NCBI GenBank assembly: GCA_036873755.1 | Contig: JAVTVY010018922.1 | Coordinates: 1 to 64,000 of the forward strand | Source of the DNA: Hanleya hanleyi | Taxonomy: Eukaryota > Mollusca > Polyplacophora > Lepidopleurida > Hanleyidae | Length of the DNA: 64,000 bases | Direction of reading: 5' to 3' | Shown here: piece after piece, positions 12,657 through 24,659 of the stretch | Position numbering within the stretch: the stretch's first letter is position 1 | Layout of the letters: each line of letters opens with the position of its first letter | Translations under genes and position numbers: made by a program | The notes under the pieces: generated by a model | Database searches by the model: none | What the model saw: the letters and a program-made list of their open reading frames with translations, nothing else | What the model was told of the DNA's origin: nothing

Positions 12657-14217
12657 ATGGATCCGGACCAGACAACCATGAATATGGCTGAAAATTTCGG
12701 CGCTGAGTTACGACGATCGGGAGCCATGGGTCAACCACCTGACGAAAGAGGCCGACCGGAATTCTCCACAACGGCGAGTCCTCGGGAACGACGCGAGACG
12801 AGAAGAGATGTAGGTTCCGGGCGATCTACTACAGCTATTCTGGGTTATGAAAATCTTCTTGATTTGCCCACGCGGGAACTAGAATCGGTGCTGTTGGCTC
12901 CACCGGCTGACCTGACGCCTCGACCTTCAGCGGAGATTGCTACCGAAGATCAACCAACTAGTAGGGGGTGTGAACCAGAAGAGGAGCAGCCCGACGTTGA
13001 CCTGAGACTTGAGGTAGAAGACCACCGTAGCGCCATCCACGTATTGTGTACATCGATGACCTCCATGATGGGACAGATGTCCACGCTGCTGAGAAATCAG
13101 AGTTCCAGTGACTAGATGACTCAACCGAATGTTGAAGATTACAATCATTCTGGGCCGGCCGGACTGGAAAGAGGGCGCCGAGCCGCAGAGATGCCACTAC
13201 GGGGTCGAGACGGAGCCGCATCGGGGACGACGTCGAGGCGAGATGAGTCATCGCCCAGAAGACGCCGGGAGGAACCACCTTCAGTTTCATGGGATCAACC
13301 GTTACAGACGTCAACGCATATGGGGGAACCTAGACGGCCAAAGACGACGATGGTGAAGGCCGCTACCTACGATGGTACCACGCCATGGCGGGACTATTTG
13401 ACTCACTTCGGGCATTGCACCGTGATAAATGGGTGGAGGTACCAGAAACAGGGTCAATACCTAGCCTTCGCTTTATGGGGTCGGCACAGCAAGTACTAAC
13501 CAGCCTTAAGTCTGCACCGGGCAGTACCAACTATAATTGTTTGAAGGAAGCCTTGGAGAAGCGATTTGCCCCTCCGAATCTCAGCTGATGTCTAGACACC
13601 GTGCGAGGGATGAAGATCTTCCAGGCCTGGCTCAAGCACTAATCCGCCTGGCACAGCTGGCTTATCCTGACGCCGGAGACGACATTCAAGATACCCTAGC
13701 CAAAGATCAGTTTTTGGACGCCATCGGTGATGAGCTGGGATTTTAAGTCTGCCAAACGCGACCCAAGAACTTAGATGCGGCAGTGCATGCGGCCGTGGAA
13801 CAGGAAGCATTCAAAAGATATCGTCAACATGAAACATGGGCAACAACCAGAGCTGTTCATGCCGAGAAAAAGGTGGGAACTGAGAATCAGCAGCTGAAAG
13901 AAATGAAGCGGTTATTGGAACAACTTCAGCGAGACACTGAATCAGCGCAACATCAACGGCCGCGACAATACCAGTCGAGATGGGGAAATAGACGTGGCCG
14001 ACAACGACCATACGGTAACCGAGACTGGACACCACGATGCTGGACGTGCGGTAAGCATGACCATTATCGAGCAAATTGCCCCGAAGGCCGTAGACGAGAT
14101 GGTTATCGACTGCAGAATCCACCAAAAACGTCTTTGGCGGCACTCGCGTTCAACTGGTGGTGGATGATACGAAAGCTTTTCCTCGCAGATACAAGCCTGG
14201 TGATCAAGTTTGCTTGA
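12657..14217 (+). pseudogene. gag of internal copy 2 (broken)
   Basis: Counterpart of the gag at 8229. The first block starts at the ATG at 12657 and ends at an in-frame TAG (13113-13115) immediately followed by an ATG in the same frame. The core motif YDGTTPWRDYLTHF is present, and this copy keeps the 41 bases lost from copy 1. It lacks about 18 bases near 13580 that copy 1 keeps. The knuckle CWTCGKHDHYRANC (about 14041-14082) is in the main gag frame here. A missing T near 14150 then throws the reading frame off before the integrase segment. Confidence 0.8.
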
Positions 14218-14831
14218 GAGGGTCTTTTGTTGTGAAAGAAGCCCTGACTGATGTGGCATATCGCATCGCCGACGAGGCGGGTGGCATCCATGTATTCCAT
14301 CGTGATTTTTTAAAGCCCTTCTACCCCAGAGAGACGTCGGACAGTGAGACCACGGAATATGTGGAGAAGGATGGGGATGTCGAGTCTGAGAACGACCCGG
14401 AACCCGCGACGGTCTTCCCATACCCGGTGGAACATTCAACCGCAGTGAGATCTCCGGCACCTCGGGAGACGAGAAGTGGACGGAGAACCCGTCGTCCTTG
14501 GAGATTAGCAGATTACGAGGTTGGATTACCGCCGGATTCCCCTGTTGAAGCTGAGTCGCCACTTTCGGAAGAGCAGATGGCCTTGCCGGAGACGTGGAGT
14601 CCTCCACGAACGATTCGTGGACGTCGTGTCCAGCGACCGAGGCGCTTTAATGACTACGTACTAGCCTGCCAGTGGGCAGGAGATGCACGACCGTATGGTC
14701 GAAGAAATACAGGTGATGACCGTGATCGTCGAGGGATGACCTGTGGTGCAGGGCTGACCTCCAAGTACTCCTGTGGGCGACAAACACAGGATGGCCGACC
14801 CCGAGGCTTCACTGCCTCAGATGCATGGTGA
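14157..14831 (+). pseudogene. Integrase C-terminal segment and tail, copy 2
   Basis: Begins at the deletion scar and contains KPGDQVCLRGSF, YRIADEAGGI and FHRDFLKPFY as in copy 1, then the same low-complexity acidic/basic tail to a TGA at 14829-14831. It is out of frame with the gag of this copy because of one missing T near 14150. No catalytic DDE core is present. Confidence 0.75.
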
Positions 14832-15573
14832 ACAGACTCCAGCGGGAGACAGCTGTGGCCTGCTATGGACCTGATGTCCATTTCAGGTGACGACTTGGGC
14901 AGGAAGTCAAGAGGACCGTCGTCCTGTAATTCTGTTGCACACCCGTGCTGCTGGTAGCCTGACGAGAGCCATGACGAGGGCGTCATGTTATTCGAAGGCG
15001 CGGGTAGTGTAACGAAAGTGCAGAATGCAAACGACCCCTTGGGTTCCCCTTTGATAAATTACAGCTGGTGTTTTGACACGTGACTACTGTGAAAGCGAAA
15101 GTGATATTGTGTTTATGTGTGCGGTTCACTTACCTGATGGAGTTCAACGCTGTAATTTTCCTAGAATGAACTATAATAATCCGGGAGACAGACAATGCCT
15201 CGAAATCCCGGTGAAGTTATCGCAAACGATCAGTCGGGACGGCGAAAAGGAACGCTGGTGAGCTCGCTTGCTTCGCTGTAGATGACGTCAGTCAGGAATC
15301 CGGAAGCCAACATTGGGAATATGCAGATGAGGAACAGTGAACTTTGCGGTAGTCGTATGAATTAACTAGAGAGAGTTGGAAGCTGAGGTTTACCAGTTAC
15401 GTCCGTTATGAATTATGGTTTGTTCCTCCATAGCCATATTTATCCAACGAACTGATCGGGGGAAGTGTGATTATTTGACACTAAAGAGGGCGCTGTCATC
15501 GTCGACTTGTTTCTACCTTTATCTGCAGGAGAACGTTCTGTTCCTACCTTTATCCACAGAAGGGCGATAGCCC

Positions 15574-15581
15574 TATATAAG
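15574..15581 (+). promoter_or_regulatory. LTR3 TATA box
   Basis: TATATAAG in the same context as in LTR2; likely U3/R promoter. Confidence 0.6.
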
Positions 15582-16435
15582 CTAGGCTCCCGCGGAAACG
15601 AGGCAGACCAGCAGAAACTTCGAGGTGAGAACACGCACAATTGTATCGGGGAGAAGAAATCCAATACATTGCCGGGCCGGAGAAGGGCCGTGATCAGGCC
15701 GCCGAATCGGGCCGGGACCAGGCCGCCGAATTGAAGAAGTGCCGCCGCCGAATCCTATAACATCATAGCATACATTTACACTCACTTACATTCACACGTC
15801 CGGGCTGTGTTTACTCTACTCCGATCTCTACCTGTCTCAACCGTAATGCACAGTTGTGCGGGTATTGCACTGGGAGATAGGGTATAGACACTTATCGTTG
15901 ATGGTTATTCCTATCTCTACCTGATCCCCGTCCGTACTGCACAGATGTGCAGGTTTAGCTCTGGGAATTAACTAACGGCGTTAGTGTTGATAGCATGGCC
16001 ATACCTTAGCCGCATCTCTAGTTGACTCAACCGTATTGAACAGTTGTGCTAGTACGGCCCTGTGGTTAGTGGTATCGATTAAGCTGTATCCGGTAGGAGA
16101 CGCTCGTCTCTGTGAAGAGGGTACAGCTAAACCAACTCATACGCAGTTCCTACCTAAACAATTATCCATGCATCCACGTACTTAAACACACAACGTACGG
16201 GTTGAAATACATTCACGCTAACACTCGCAAGCTATAGGCTCGGGTCTAGAGCTTGATAAATATACACCTACCCAGTAAATCGTACCATAAACGATTATCC
16301 ATTCACGCCTCCATAAACAGTCTCTCACCACCCTGTACATCCATTGAGTAATTCACGGTCAATCATAGATTAATACTGTCTCACACAGTAGTATATAACG
16401 GGGGAATCCTTGACCAGATGCCCATCTATTGCGGA

Positions 16436-16595
16436 TGACCATGCAGTAGTATAGAGAGAGGGTTCATAGACCAGTTGACCATACAGTAGTATGGAGAGAG
16501 GGTCCCTATACCAGTTGACCATACGGTAGTATAGAAAGAGGGTTCCTATACCAAGTGCCCATACAGTAGTATAGGAAGAGGGTTACTAGACCAGG
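16436..16595 (+). repeat. 40-bp minisatellite in LTR3 (4 units)
   Basis: Units begin at 16436, 16476, 16516 and, in degenerate form, 16556, matching the LTR2 array in period and copy number. Confidence 0.85.
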
Positions 16596-17440
16596 TGCCT
16601 ACCCATCCAGCGTGTGTTATCGATGTCCGATCCTATGTGGACCGTGTAGCCGTGAACTCTAGCCTTGATGATTCGTCTTTGGAGCGGGGCCGCGGAGTTA
16701 GTCGCAGTGAGCGGGGTCGCTGAAGCCTTGGGGTGTATTCCTACGAGGTGTGCCGTCTGCTGCTGTGGTGAGCCGTGCAGTTGAATAGTCCTGCGGTGAC
16801 CACAGAGAGACGTAGAAGCCTTTGTACTGTGATAGTACTGTCGTGCCCAGGCTGTCCGCATCCATTGACAGTTACCAACGCTTGGAGGGGCTTAGTCGTG
16901 TAAGACGAGACACGACGACGACGAGAAGTCCATACAGCCCGAGTGATGAAGACCGGGGGAAGGAAGATAGACGCTGCATCCAACCATGAAGGCCTGGGGA
17001 AGGAAGATAGAAGCTGGACCCAACCACGAGAGAACCGGTCGTGACCAGACTGTGGCTGTGACCAGGCCTGATCGCGATATAGCTAGGGCTATATATTTTG
17101 TATATATCTTTCTATTATTTCGAAGTTCGGTTAAAGATAACTATAAGAATACAGGTAAATCCAATTCATAGAGCAGGGATCTTCTTTTCAGGGATTGTAC
17201 GCTACCGCGATCTGAATCCTGTATACCTGTTCATAGAATTATATATCAGTATTGTATTAATTTGCTTTGGTTGTCATTACAGGTCTTCCTTTCCAACCTC
17301 CTCGATCCAGACAAGGTGACAGGTTGAATCGAACTCCAAGATCAGTGCACGAGTGCGTTCCCGGTGACAGTTTGTCTTGGGGGACCCTGCGCACTCTCTT
17401 GTGGATCTGAAACATCCATTCCCCACGTTAAAGCGTTTCA

Positions 17441-18139
17441 ATAATATTAGTCACCAGGATTGGGGCTCCATTCCTTTGTAAAATATTCGATCGCTAAACC
17501 TAGGGAGACGTTTCTTTATGTACTATTTGTTTATTTGTGTATCATTCGTATACCATCTTGTCGTTTGTCCTGAAACATTCTGATTACTCAAGCCTCATTG
17601 TATGCAACAGCTAGATCCGGAGAGAATAAGCAGGGGAAAACCGTTGTGCTCGCCACGATTTGTGGAATGTGTGTTTTGGGGGCTGTGAAATTCTAGCCAA
17701 TCAATCAAATTACTCCCTTGATATGACTGCCGTATCAATCACGTGGAAAAAGCGACTTTTAGAGAGGATTCTTTCAACAAACTTGTCTCGGAAGATGTAC
17801 TGTTATGTGATAACCTCTTGAGAGCGTCCGTCAATCGAATCACTCCCTTTATATGACCGCCGTGTTTGATCAAGTGCCAGTTTATTCTATTGCTGGAAGA
17901 ATTTTGCATGGCCATACCATTCCAATCACCATACCCATGCAGATTTATACTGTGCACGAGGATGTATTTACATGAATTCCATGAGAGAATGAGAATAAGA
18001 GGAGGTAACTCGATATGTGCAGTTAATGTACAGTCCACGACGCACACGGACGCCCTTTTGATGAGTTTGTGAATGCAGATGAATGAAGCCGATCCCGTTA
18101 ATTTCTAATTGTAAGAGGGCATGTTAGCGAGAGCATAAG
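17441..18139. other. No recognisable gene
   Basis: Flank of the LTR array. It has two loosely similar segments (TCAATCAAATTACTCCCTTG near 17701 and a related one near 17834, both followed by ATATGAC and GCCGT), which suggests an old local duplication. No coding signal is seen. Confidence 0.5.
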
Positions 18140-19915
18140 TATGGTTGGCCATCCCTGTCACAATTCGTCATTTACAGGATACCTGTAAATAATATATACC
18201 ATGGTATAAAATGCCAAGCCTGCCATAATTCGTATTTACAGGATGCCTGTAATTCATTTAGCCGTAAGTCGTAAATTTACGCCTTATCATTTCCACCAAT
18301 GATATGCCCTTTTACAAATTTGGTGCCTGTCAGTCGATCGACCCTGCCCTCAGTAAATTATACAGGGCAAACGCCCTGGCAGTCTTCGCACAGTGAGTCT
18401 TCACCAAGTCATGTAGCCTTTGCCAGAGATTAAAAGTGCGACATTATCCGAACTGCTCGGTATCCCAACAACTTGAATTAACCAGAATTAATCAAGTGCT
18501 TAAATAACTGTTCATCTCTTTACAACAACAACATTGGACTACATCAAGGCATGGGGCCTAATATAGATTGAGAGATCACTCCATGAGATCAATGGTCAAA
18601 ATTTGGCCGCCGACAGTGATAAAACTAAGACTGACCAGGCTTTCAGGGACTCTCGGCTAATTCCGCAATGTTCCGTGGTGGTATGAGCATGTTTTAGGGA
18701 GTTAAATCCTGATAATGTAAATGTGTTAAAAGGCGATTTTCGCTCGTGTGAGCACCCAAATCGAATGTCAGAATGTGTAAAGCAGCTAGCCAGTGTCCAT
18801 TCATATTATCCGGAAGTCCCCGGAAAATATTTTATTTTACGAGAACAATTAACTCAGCTTGAATATATATGTTCATTCGGTCCATAAATCTGGATCTAGT
18901 GGACGGATTTCAATGGTTTTTTTTGCACCAAATGGCATCATTTTACGAGCCTGATTTCCTGGCTACCATGATTTCCAATATACAGCCATTATTTACAGAT
19001 TGGTCGGTTTACGGTTGGTTATAGTTTATCTCCGCCCAGATTACTGTAACCCTTGAATGCTGTCAGTGGCCAGATCTGAACACACAGGACAGGCCGAGAG
19101 CAATAAAACCAGCAGTGTCACCAGATTAAGACCTCATTATCTAGCCTGCTTGCTTTGATATTTCTTTGAGCAGGGTTCTAAACGGATCAAACACAGACGG
19201 TGGTAGATGAGACTGATAAGATGTTATTCCTCCATCAACAGTAAGCTCCATGATCAAGGCTAATGGTCGTTTGTTTAAAAACAAATCAGCGATGCTTGCT
19301 TTGTCGTAATTAAATGTTCCCGCACATTTACATCTGCAAAATTATATATCCTCGTATTTAGTATGTGGACTGTTTTTGGCTTGTAAAATTCAAGTTTTGT
19401 GAAATGATGTTTTGGTACATGGCTATATGTAAATTGACTGAGGGCAGGGTCAATCGACAGGCAGAAGGGAAGATGACCCTGTTTGGAGGTTGTGTAAAGC
19501 CCGGCATCAAATTTGTAAAAGCGCATATCATTGGTGGAAGTAATAAGAAGGCGAAAATTTACGACTTACGGCTAAAATGAATATCCTGTAAATACGAATT
19601 GTGGCAGGCTTGGCGATTTACAGTCTTCCTGTAAATAGGAATTATGACAGGCTCGGCATTTTATACCATGGTATATATTATTTAGAGGTATCCAGTAAAT
19701 ACGAATTGTGATAGGCTTGGCGATTCACAGGCATCCTGTAACTAGGAACTATGGCAGGCTCGGCATTTTATACCATGGTACAAAATAATTACAGGCATCC
19801 TGTAAATACGAATTATGGCAGGCTTGGCATTTTATGCCATGGTATATATACCATGGTATATATTATTTACAGGCACCCTGTAAATGAGGAATTGTGGCAG
19901 GGATGGCCAACCATA
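18140..19915. mobile_element. Fold-back element with long complex inverted repeats
   Basis: Ends are TATGGTTGGCCATCCCTG on the left and its reverse complement (CAGGGATGGCCAACCATA) on the right. The left arm holds one to two units made of ACAGGATACCTGTAAAT and TATACCATGGTATA. The right arm holds about four to five such units in tandem. Further in, GACCCTGCCCTCAGTAAAT (left, about 18340) pairs with ACTGAGGGCAGGGTC (right, about 19437). The centre (about 18360-19430) encodes nothing recognisable. It is probably a non-autonomous DNA element of unknown superfamily. Confidence 0.75.
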
Positions 19916-22635
19916 CATAAGCGTGCCAAAAGCGTGTTCAAGTGCTGTAAATGTGCCGTACTCATCGCTCATGTGTAGTAAGTCCGGGTCAACAATCGAG
20001 GCGCTAAAATGTCATGCACCAAAGACAACAATGTATACGGATTTCAAATCTGTTAAAAATTTGATCTGGCATTCTTTAGTTATTGCTGGGACTACTCTAT
20101 CCCTGAATATTGCAAATAATTCGACAATAAATACCCCATGCAGGCAAATAATCTTGTGTTGAAGTGTTTGCTGTATTTCAAGCATGCCAGATGAAGATTT
20201 TAACTGATTTGAAATACCTTTATATTGGTGTCTATAAAGAAAATGATAGCACACCATGAACTGCCATGTTTGGCAGTGAAATACCCCTTTCCAGAAAGAG
20301 GATGCTCTTATATATTACCGGGAAACTACTTCGCCGCCGTTGTCCTTATCTCAAACGTCCGTATCTCGGAAACCCCTAAAGAATCCTTAGATAAACTTTG
20401 CTGTGTATACAGGTCTGGGGAATTTGCCTGGTTGTGTTTTCACATTTTTATTGGATCACTAGATGGCGCTGTAGTCGTGAACATTGTAAACCTTTCTGAC
20501 TTGATTTTTTTCCAACGGCTTGTTTGATTGTCAAAAAATTTGATTATAGTGATCTCGTACTTTTCAAAATGGTGTTTTGACTGTTTGCTTCGATGATGGG
20601 TGGTAACAACGGAATTTCATTCGGAGTAGCTCCCAGGTATATTTATATGATAGAAAAGTTCTTATTCTCGGTTATATTGGATGACTCTTCCCACACTCAT
20701 TTGTAAAATTGGGCACTGTACTTGATAAATCTCGGGCAGTGCCCGGAAAAATCATCTAGAATTGAACTATTTGTGAAAACCTATTATTCTGAAAATATCC
20801 AGTTCATGAAAGGATTTTCATTACTACTTGATAGATGTGCCCTTTTCTGGATAATATTTTTCACTGAGAAACAGAAATAGGCCTATGGACACCAGCAACA
20901 CAGAGCTTTTTGACAATTTCAACATTTCATTATTTTCATAAAAATATTCAACAAAGCAATCGAATATTTAGTCGAGATACCCTTGATGAAACAGAGCTTC
21001 AGATCTATTGCAGGTTGAGATATTGCCGTTGTTTCAAAACTGATACCATGATAGTGATAATGGGATCGGGACAAAAGCCACAGCAGAGAGAAAAAAAAGT
21101 CTATTAAACTGTAATGCAAAAACATGACACACATGTTTACTGTAAATATAACGAACTATGGCTTGAGAACCTACTGATCAAGTTTGGTACGCTTCATTTC
21201 TTGACATTCTCAAACATCTAAATTGTCAATACAAAAATTACCAAAAATACCAGGTTTTTGGTCCGACACTCAACGTTGGTCTGTGGCCAATACTGGTAAT
21301 GTTCAGATCTGCAAGAGGACTAACGAAGTATACCAGAACTGTTGGTTTATCAATTCCTCCAAACAATTCTTATTTGATTAAGTCCATCCTGTAGTATTGT
21401 TCAAACGTATTTAGAAGTGGCAATGTGTGAATCAACTGTTTTTTTAGTTCGTATCGAGTTCAATATTTGGATTCGACATTAAAATGCCAATTCAAAAATC
21501 ATGAAAAATATGTACAATGTAATAAAACTATTAGTTAGTGTAGAATGTTTTATTGCAATTCTTTAAATTAATTAATTGGAATGGGACATGTAGGGCTTTT
21601 GTCTGTGGCGCTTATTTCAGCAGTTGTAATAACAATGACCCAATAATGTTAGCCAGAACTCAGTGAGAATTCAATTACACGTGAGGATTCAAATCTGACT
21701 TACATGGAAACTATTTTTTGATTGAACTGATATTATCCTATGCTATTAAGGGTCATATTTGTTCCTGTTCTTTCAGACTGTGTTCATCACATATATTTGG
21801 GGAAATGCTCTGCCCGTGTTTCACACGAGTTTTCATTCTCTATTAATTCGTATATCGGAAAAAAGAGTTTCGAATTATTCGTTACGCTAAATTCTAGAGA
21901 AAAACGGGAGATTCGAATTATTTGTCTCTGCCATTGTGTCAAAAAATCCCATATAAATACTTCCGCTTCTTAATTGTGGTGTTATCATGTGACTCTTGCT
22001 TCTCTCCTCATCATCACTTTTACTATATTTGTAAGTTAATCTGAAATCTCTCAAGTTAATCAAAGGCGGTGTATTAATCAAAGGCGGTGTATTAATCAAA
22101 GGCGGTGTATTTTGTAGAAATATCCCCTTTATTAGTTTGGAAAGTGAATTTTTAGGGAAATTACGGTATTTCCTTGTCTGTCCCCACTGATATTTTAAAA
22201 GCAAAAGTGTGTTAATTTCTTCTTCGCTTTCAATTGCAAACTGTACAGAGTTTGTGAATCGGTAGATACTCGGAAGTTTGATAGTGTGAGTCTGAGAAAT
22301 AAAACCGAATATTGTCGGTGTCATACAAAAGAATATCCCGTAGGAAACAATGTCTGGCTCCTATCTAATAGCATATAGGTTCCCATCTAATAACATAAAG
22401 CAAAGACATTTTTTCTTGATTTGCAACTCGGGGAAGACATATTCTCCTAAAGAGAAACATATGAATGAGGACATTGTTCCCTGGGACTTTCTTTCCTTTC
22501 ATATCCGACATTCAGTAGGCAGTCATAATGAGTGAATTATATGAATTAATCCTTGAGTGAATTTCTGAGTAAGTAATCAAATATACCTTTTATTACATGA
22601 CATTATTAAATAAACACAAAGCGTTGATTTACACT
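19916..22635. other. No recognisable gene; small tandem repeat
   Basis: AT-rich DNA with short frames only. Notable details are a short hairpin near 20709-20743 (GGGCACTG with CAGTGCCC) and three tandem 18-bp units ATCAAAGGCGGTGTATTA at about 22057-22110. The 100-residue frame at 20225-20527 shows no recognisable domain. Confidence 0.5.
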
Positions 22636-23385
22636 ATAGTTCAATTTGACAATACTATCTTGCCCCGAAGGCGGCGACAGGCGCATTGACACGTGAGTCA
22701 CTGCGTGAGCTCCGGTTCGTTCTCATTGCGTTTCCCCTGTAACCTGAGGCGTTTTTTAAAAACTATTGATAACTAGTGTAAATATAATAAATATGGATCG
22801 AAGTTTTCTATTATTAGCTAGATCACCGTTTCATTTTTTGCAACTGCGCAGCGAGGTCACGAAAGGTTATTTGTACCAACGGTCGCATTCTGGCCAGGTT
22901 GAAAGTGGGTCATATCTCGGGAAAAGTACTTTTTCTGTGGAACTAAATTGTGTTCAGACTAAATAAATATCTGGAGCCGTTCTTTAGCCCATCTGGCGAT
23001 AGTCCATGCGATTTTTTAATGGTTTTACATACAGTTGCACAAAATATCAATTGTTTCCCAACAGTCGGCCTATCTCTCCAAAAATAACAACTTCCGATTT
23101 GGTACAAACAGGAAGTTCACGAAAAGCTGCGCAGACGCTGCGCAGTTACAAAAAAAAGTGAAATGGCGATAGAGAAAGAAAATAGATATTCTAAGGAAGG
23201 ACCAGTAAGCTTAGATTTATGATAATTTTGGAAACTTCAGGTCGAAAATAGTCCAGTTATCATCGATTTAAAACATTACAGAGATAGCAAAGTATCCTGA
23301 ATATAACAGAATTCATGCGGTCAGGCACCGCTCGATGCTATCGGGGCAAGATGGTATTGCCTAAGGATTTAGTTGAATAATATAG
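22636..23385. mobile_element. Fold-back MITE, longer member
   Basis: The left end (AGTTCAATTTGACAATACT, then ATCTTGCCCCG) pairs with the right end (CGGGGCAAGATGGTATTGCC). Internal segments ACTATTGATAACTAGTGTAA on the left and CCAGTTATCATCGATTTAAA on the right form a second inverted pair. The same arms and internal pair recur in the shorter element at 35987-36353. No transposase is present. Confidence 0.7.
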
Positions 23386-23546
23386 CAAAGCCCGGTTTCT
23401 TACAAGTTCAAGCCGGTCAACAGTTTTCCATTCTGTTTATAATACTTCATCACTGAAAAGTGCCGTATATATAAATCTAGTGAATTAGTGTATGAAAACG
23501 ATTAAGTTATACATAAATCATAAGGATTAGATTAACTCATAGTTTG

Positions 23547-23750
23547 CACTGAAAGAAAAATTCCTTAAAATTTAAGGAATATTCCCCGACTATTACACCA
23601 GCGGAATATTCCTTAATATTCAATATTCCGTAGCATGTTATGGAATTTCCTTAACATGGGGAAGAATATTTCCTAGTTATGTTAAGGAATATTCCGCTGG
23701 TGTAATAGTCGGGGAATATTCCTTAAATTTTTAAGTATTTTTTTTCTGTG
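23547..23750. mobile_element. Compact palindromic MITE
   Basis: TIRs share TTTAAGGAATATTCCCCGAC and ACTATTACACCAGCGGAATA, making a long hairpin with a short AT-rich loop. It lies just 3' of the SLC1 stop codon on the gene strand, beside a candidate poly(A) signal. Confidence 0.8.
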
Positions 23751-23762
23751 TGCATAGACAAG

Positions 23763-23768
23763 TTTATT
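23763..23768 (-). promoter_or_regulatory. Candidate poly(A) signal of the SLC1 gene
   Basis: AATAAA on the minus strand, about 270 bases past the stop codon of the last SLC1 exon. Cleavage 15-25 bases further would fall at the edge of the palindromic MITE. Other AT-rich matches exist nearby, so this is a candidate only. Confidence 0.35.
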
Positions 23769-24034
23769 ACATACAGCAGAAAGACAGAGAAACATCCACA
23801 AATCACAAAGACGTGGATGCACTGCGATTTTTGTAGAACATCGTGAGCAATTAATAAGTTTGTATCTCTTTCAAACTGATTATGTAACTGGATGAGCACT
23901 AACTTCATTTTCCGTCATCTAGCGTCATCCGTCATCTGCACATAATTCAACTCATTATGTTGTCTTTTTAATTCAACAATTCATGCCAGCCTCCATATCC
24001 AAATTCACGGGTACCGGGGTATGTCATTCGTCAT

Positions 24035-24218
24035 TCAACGATTTGCTTCTACTATCAATGCCACAGATTCGTCTTCTGGGGTGGGTTTTGGCATTTCATT
24101 TTCTCGTATACATGGTAAACGCTGGTCCATTTTTCGAAGTTCCCGTCTAGATAAATGTTCTATAATACCGGCCCCAATTCCGTCTCCAAGGACATTCACC
24201 GTCGTTTTGAACCGAGTG
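24035..24218 (-). CDS. SLC1: SLC1-family transporter, last coding exon (TM8 second half and C-tail)
   Basis: Opens after a TTTTTCAG acceptor (AG at 24219-24220) with one base that completes the codon begun in the previous exon. It encodes 60 residues and a TGA stop at 24035-24037. The start reads [17 protein letters not shown], the second half of SLC1 TM8, where relatives read DRxRTxxNVxGD. The Na+-site Asn and Asp (N and D of NVLGD) are kept. The Asp that binds the substrate amino group is Thr, and the Arg that binds the side-chain carboxylate is Lys. [10 protein letters not shown] and a cytoplasmic tail with a run of Glu, Asp and Pro follow. The exon joins the 30375-30509 exon in frame. Confidence 0.9.
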
Positions 24219-24659
24219 CTGAAAAATCATGGAATTATGCGTAATAATTGTTCAAGTTCATTTATTGGAAATTATACACGATAGCCTATATCAAAGGGAG
24301 GTGATCACCTTCATGAACTTAATTAAGTATGCAACAGACGTAATCCAGCCAAGTCTGTAACCGTTATTCAGCGGTTTCTCGCACTACGGTTTCTCGCACC
24401 AATGGTCATTGAAGTAACCTATGACTGCTTAGCCACCGTTAAACTTGGGTTGTTGTTAGCTTCTAGACCATTAACACCATCAGTTTTAAAATGAGGCCTC
24501 AGCTCAAGATCATGTTATAATATATGGCGTTTGCAAGAAGGTATTGTAAGCTTATTTTCTCATCGAATAACCATTTTTGGTAATATAATTTGTAACAGTA
24601 ATTTTGTTATTCTGGGATTACACTATCTTAGTATAGCGTAGATTCTAGTACAGAAAATT

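Larger units (their letters stand above)
7368..17440 (+). mobile_element. Ty3/Gypsy-type LTR retrotransposon array (LTR-int-LTR-int-LTR)
   Basis: Three LTR copies separate two near-identical internal regions. LTR1 (7368-8161) is 5'-truncated, LTR2 (10553-12588) lacks its first part, and LTR3 (14986-17440) appears complete. The internal regions (8162-10552 and 12589-14985) each begin with a primer-binding-like site and carry gag plus a short integrase C-terminal segment. Protease, RT, RNase H and the integrase core are absent from both. This is the structure expected from unequal recombination or tandem amplification of a deleted, non-autonomous element. No target-site duplication can be checked because the left LTR is truncated. 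Confidence 0.85.
14986..17440 (+). repeat. LTR3 (apparently complete, about 2.45 kb)
   Basis: Starts with TGTTA after the internal region and ends with TTTCA before unrelated sequence (ATAATATTAG), so it has the usual TG...CA ends. At about 2455 bp it is unusually long for a Gypsy LTR. It contains a TATA box, GCCGCC-rich stretches and a 40-bp minisatellite. An internal stretch near 16920 is shortened relative to LTR2. The start is inferred, because LTR1 and LTR2 both lack that part. Confidence 0.75.

Noticed and set aside
20225..20527. 100-codon open frame as a gene
   Set aside because: No motif, no splice or start context, low-complexity surroundings.
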